A stretch of 64,000 bases of DNA from Modestobacter lapidis. Lineage in GTDB: Bacteria > Actinomycetota > Actinomycetes > Mycobacteriales > Geodermatophilaceae. Both the position numbers and the translations under genes were made by a program. This document shows, piece by piece, positions 60,888-64,000 of the stretch; positions within the stretch are counted from its first letter, which is position 1; the number at the start of each line of letters is the position of its first letter. The DNA is taken from the NCBI GenBank assembly GCA_019779905.1, contig JABAKE010000012.1, positions 48,573-112,572 on the forward strand. Direction: 5' to 3'. A model generated the notes under the pieces. It made no database searches, was not told the origin of the DNA, and was given only the letters and a program-made list of their open reading frames with translations.

Positions 60888-61859
60888 GTGCCGCCCTCCA
60901 CCCTGGTCACCGTCAGCTCCCGGCTGCCCGGCCTGCTCGCCCCGGCCGGCTGGCAGGCGGTGCAGGCCGCCGACCCGCTCGTGGCGCTCCCGGGCGCGGC
61001 CGCGACCGCGCAGGCGCTCCGCGAGGCCGGGACGACCGTCACCGACGTCGGGGCCCTGGCCGACGTGCCGGCCGGGGCCACCTGCCTGCTCGCCGTCGAC
61101 GAGGCGGTCGGGATCGAGACCCCGGTGGTCGCCGGAGCGCCCGAGCCGCCCGGCGCCCGGCTGCTGGACGTCGTCACGGTGATGGACCGGCTGCGCTCGC
61201 CCGGCGGCTGCCCGTGGGATGCCGAGCAGACCCACGCCTCGCTGCGCGGCTACCTGCTGGAGGAGGCGCACGAGGCCTACGACGCGATCGTCGACGACGA
61301 CCCGGTCGCGATGCGCGAGGAGCTCGGCGACGTGCTGCTGCAGGTGGTCTTCCACGCCCGGGTGGCAGCCGAGGCGGGCCCCGACCGGGCCTTCGACGTC
61401 GACGACGTGGCCGGCGACCTGGTCGGCAAGCTGGTCCGCCGGCACCCGCACGTCTTCGGTGCCAGCGGAGGCCCCGGGGACCGGCGGCCGGGCGCCGGAG
61501 GTGACGGGAGCGCCAGCATCGGCGACAGCCGCATGAGCATCGCCGCCGTCGAGCGCGGCTGGGAGGAGATCAAGCAGCGCGAGAAGCAGCGCCGCTCACC
61601 CACCGAGGGCGTGTCCCGTTCGCAGCCGGCCACCTCCTGGGGGGCAGCGCTGGCCGGGCGGGCCGCCCGTGCCGGGCTGCCCACCCCGCCGCCGGGCGAG
61701 CTGACCGCGCGGGACGCCGGCGAGCTGGGGGAGCAGCTGCTCGGCCTGGTGGTGGCCGCCCGCGAGCGCGGCTGGGACGCCGAGGATGCGTTGCGCGCCG
61801 CCGTCCGCCGGTACGCCGGCGAGCTGGACGCGGCCGCGGCCGCCCGCCCCCCCTGCTGA
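60888..61859 (+). CDS. mazG: Nucleoside triphosphate pyrophosphohydrolase MazG
   Basis: Hydrolyses (d)NTPs, including damaged ones, to NMP and PPi. The 323-residue protein has a variable N-terminal ~80 residues. The MazG core follows: LDVVTVMDRLRSPGGCPWDAEQTHASLRGYLLEEAHEAYDAI in sequence (EExxE), then EELGDVLLQVVFHARVA (E-x-x-D) and LVGKLVRRHPHVFG. The tail is duplicated-domain-like and ends RERGWDAEDALRAAVRRYAGEL. It starts at GTG 60888. Follows mfd as in mycobacteria. Confidence 0.95.
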   Translation: MPPSTLVTVSSRLPGLLAPAGWQAVQAADPLVALPGAAATAQALREAGTTVTDVGALADVPAGATCLLAVDEAVGIETPVVAGAPEPPGARLLDVVTVMDRLRSPGGCPWDAEQTHASLRGYLLEEAHEAYDAIVDDDPVAMREELGDVLLQVVFHARVAAEAGPDRAFDVDDVAGDLVGKLVRRHPHVFGASGGPGDRRPGAGGDGSASIGDSRMSIAAVERGWEEIKQREKQRRSPTEGVSRSQPATSWGAALAGRAARAGLPTPPPGELTARDAGELGEQLLGLVVAARERGWDAEDALRAAVRRYAGELDAAAAARPPC

Positions 61860-61994
61860 GACCGGGCGCCCGAATCGGTGCGCCCCCGCGGCACGGCTGC
61901 GCGGACGGGGCGTCCGCCGGAGGGGTGTTGCGCCACTCCCCGCCGACGCCGCCGATCAGGTAGACAACGACCGCGTCGACGGGGAGGACCTGAC

Positions 61995-62077
61995 GTGCTG
62001 CTCGACGCTGGTCGGATCGAGCCCGGCGACGCCGAGGAAGCCCGCGAGGGCGGCCCCGCCCGAGGGATGGAGACACG

Positions 62078-62081
<4 letters not shown>
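61995..62081 (+). CDS. Short upstream reading frame (28 aa) overlapping the UvrA-like gene
   Basis: GTG 61995 follows GGGGAGGA at good spacing and opens a 28-residue frame, MLLDAGRIEPGDAEEAREGG then PARGMETR. Its TGA overlaps the ATG of the UvrA-like gene (ATGA at 62078-62081). The initiation site is stronger than that of the large gene, whose own upstream GGGATGGAGAC is weaker. It may be a translated leader peptide that couples or regulates translation. No homologue is known to me and it could be an accident of high GC. Confidence 0.4.

Positions 62082-64000
<1,919 letters not shown>

Overview
The window reads as chromosomal DNA of a very high-GC actinobacterium. Third codon positions are almost all G or C, GTG starts are common, ATGA/GTGA start-stop overlaps are frequent, and the window encodes Rpf, SepX/GlpR, an actinobacterial protein O-mannosyltransferase and a Mycobacterium-like gene order. 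Gene content and the type of intergenic repeats suggest Geodermatophilaceae (Blastococcus/Geodermatophilus/Modestobacter). That placement is inference and was not tested. No phage, transposase, rRNA operon or CRISPR array is visible.

Layout. 0-5.2 kb: sirtuin, a UV-endonuclease-like protein with an added Mrr-type domain, small enzymes, mscL, a SAF/CpaB-like protein and an FmdB-type zinc ribbon protein. 5.4-12.3 kb: accessory metabolic and regulatory genes (MarR, luciferase-like oxidoreductase, XRE-cupin regulator plus methyltransferase, AAA ATPase, carboxyltransferase plus CaiB-type CoA-transferase). 12.3-17.1 kb: 5-formyl-THF cyclo-ligase, then galU-glp-rimJ-sepX, a block that links sugar-nucleotide supply to divisome proteins. 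17.1-21 kb: a 52-bp tandem repeat, tRNA-Ala, a secreted PQQ-type sugar dehydrogenase with PKD and LGFP modules, and an enoyl-CoA hydratase. 21-38.8 kb: a long housekeeping block (pmt, rsmI, corA, metG, tatD, rpfB, rsmA, ispE, tetR, tRNA-Gln, glmU, prs, rplY, pth). 38.8-56 kb: an exopolysaccharide cluster. 56.2-62 kb: mfd, a SurA-like lipoprotein, mazG. 62 kb to the end: a UvrA-like ABC ATPase cut by the window edge.

From memory, the order mscL / fmdB / cyclo-ligase / galU / moeA / rimJ / sepX ... pmt / rsmI / metG / tatD / rpfB / ksgA / ispE ... glmU / prs / rplY / pth / mfd / mazG resembles the Rv0985-Rv1021 part of Mycobacterium tuberculosis. Against that backbone, the 5.4-12.3 kb genes and the 17-kb exopolysaccharide cluster between pth and mfd look like lineage-specific insertions. 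The polysaccharide cluster has a priming sugar-phosphate transferase, two glycosyltransferases, a polysaccharide deacetylase, a MOP flippase, a ligase/polymerase, a Wzz-type chain-length protein, a CDP-alcohol phosphatidyltransferase with a cytidylyltransferase, and a 1,681-residue secreted multidomain protein ending in three copies of a ~212-residue module.

The intergenic DNA is rich in structure. A 44-52 bp repeat family occurs at three places, once as five tandem copies. Long inverted repeats or perfect palindromes sit at many gene ends. An operator-like motif is shared by the XRE-cupin gene and its neighbour. A 28-codon upstream reading frame overlaps the start of the UvrA-like gene.
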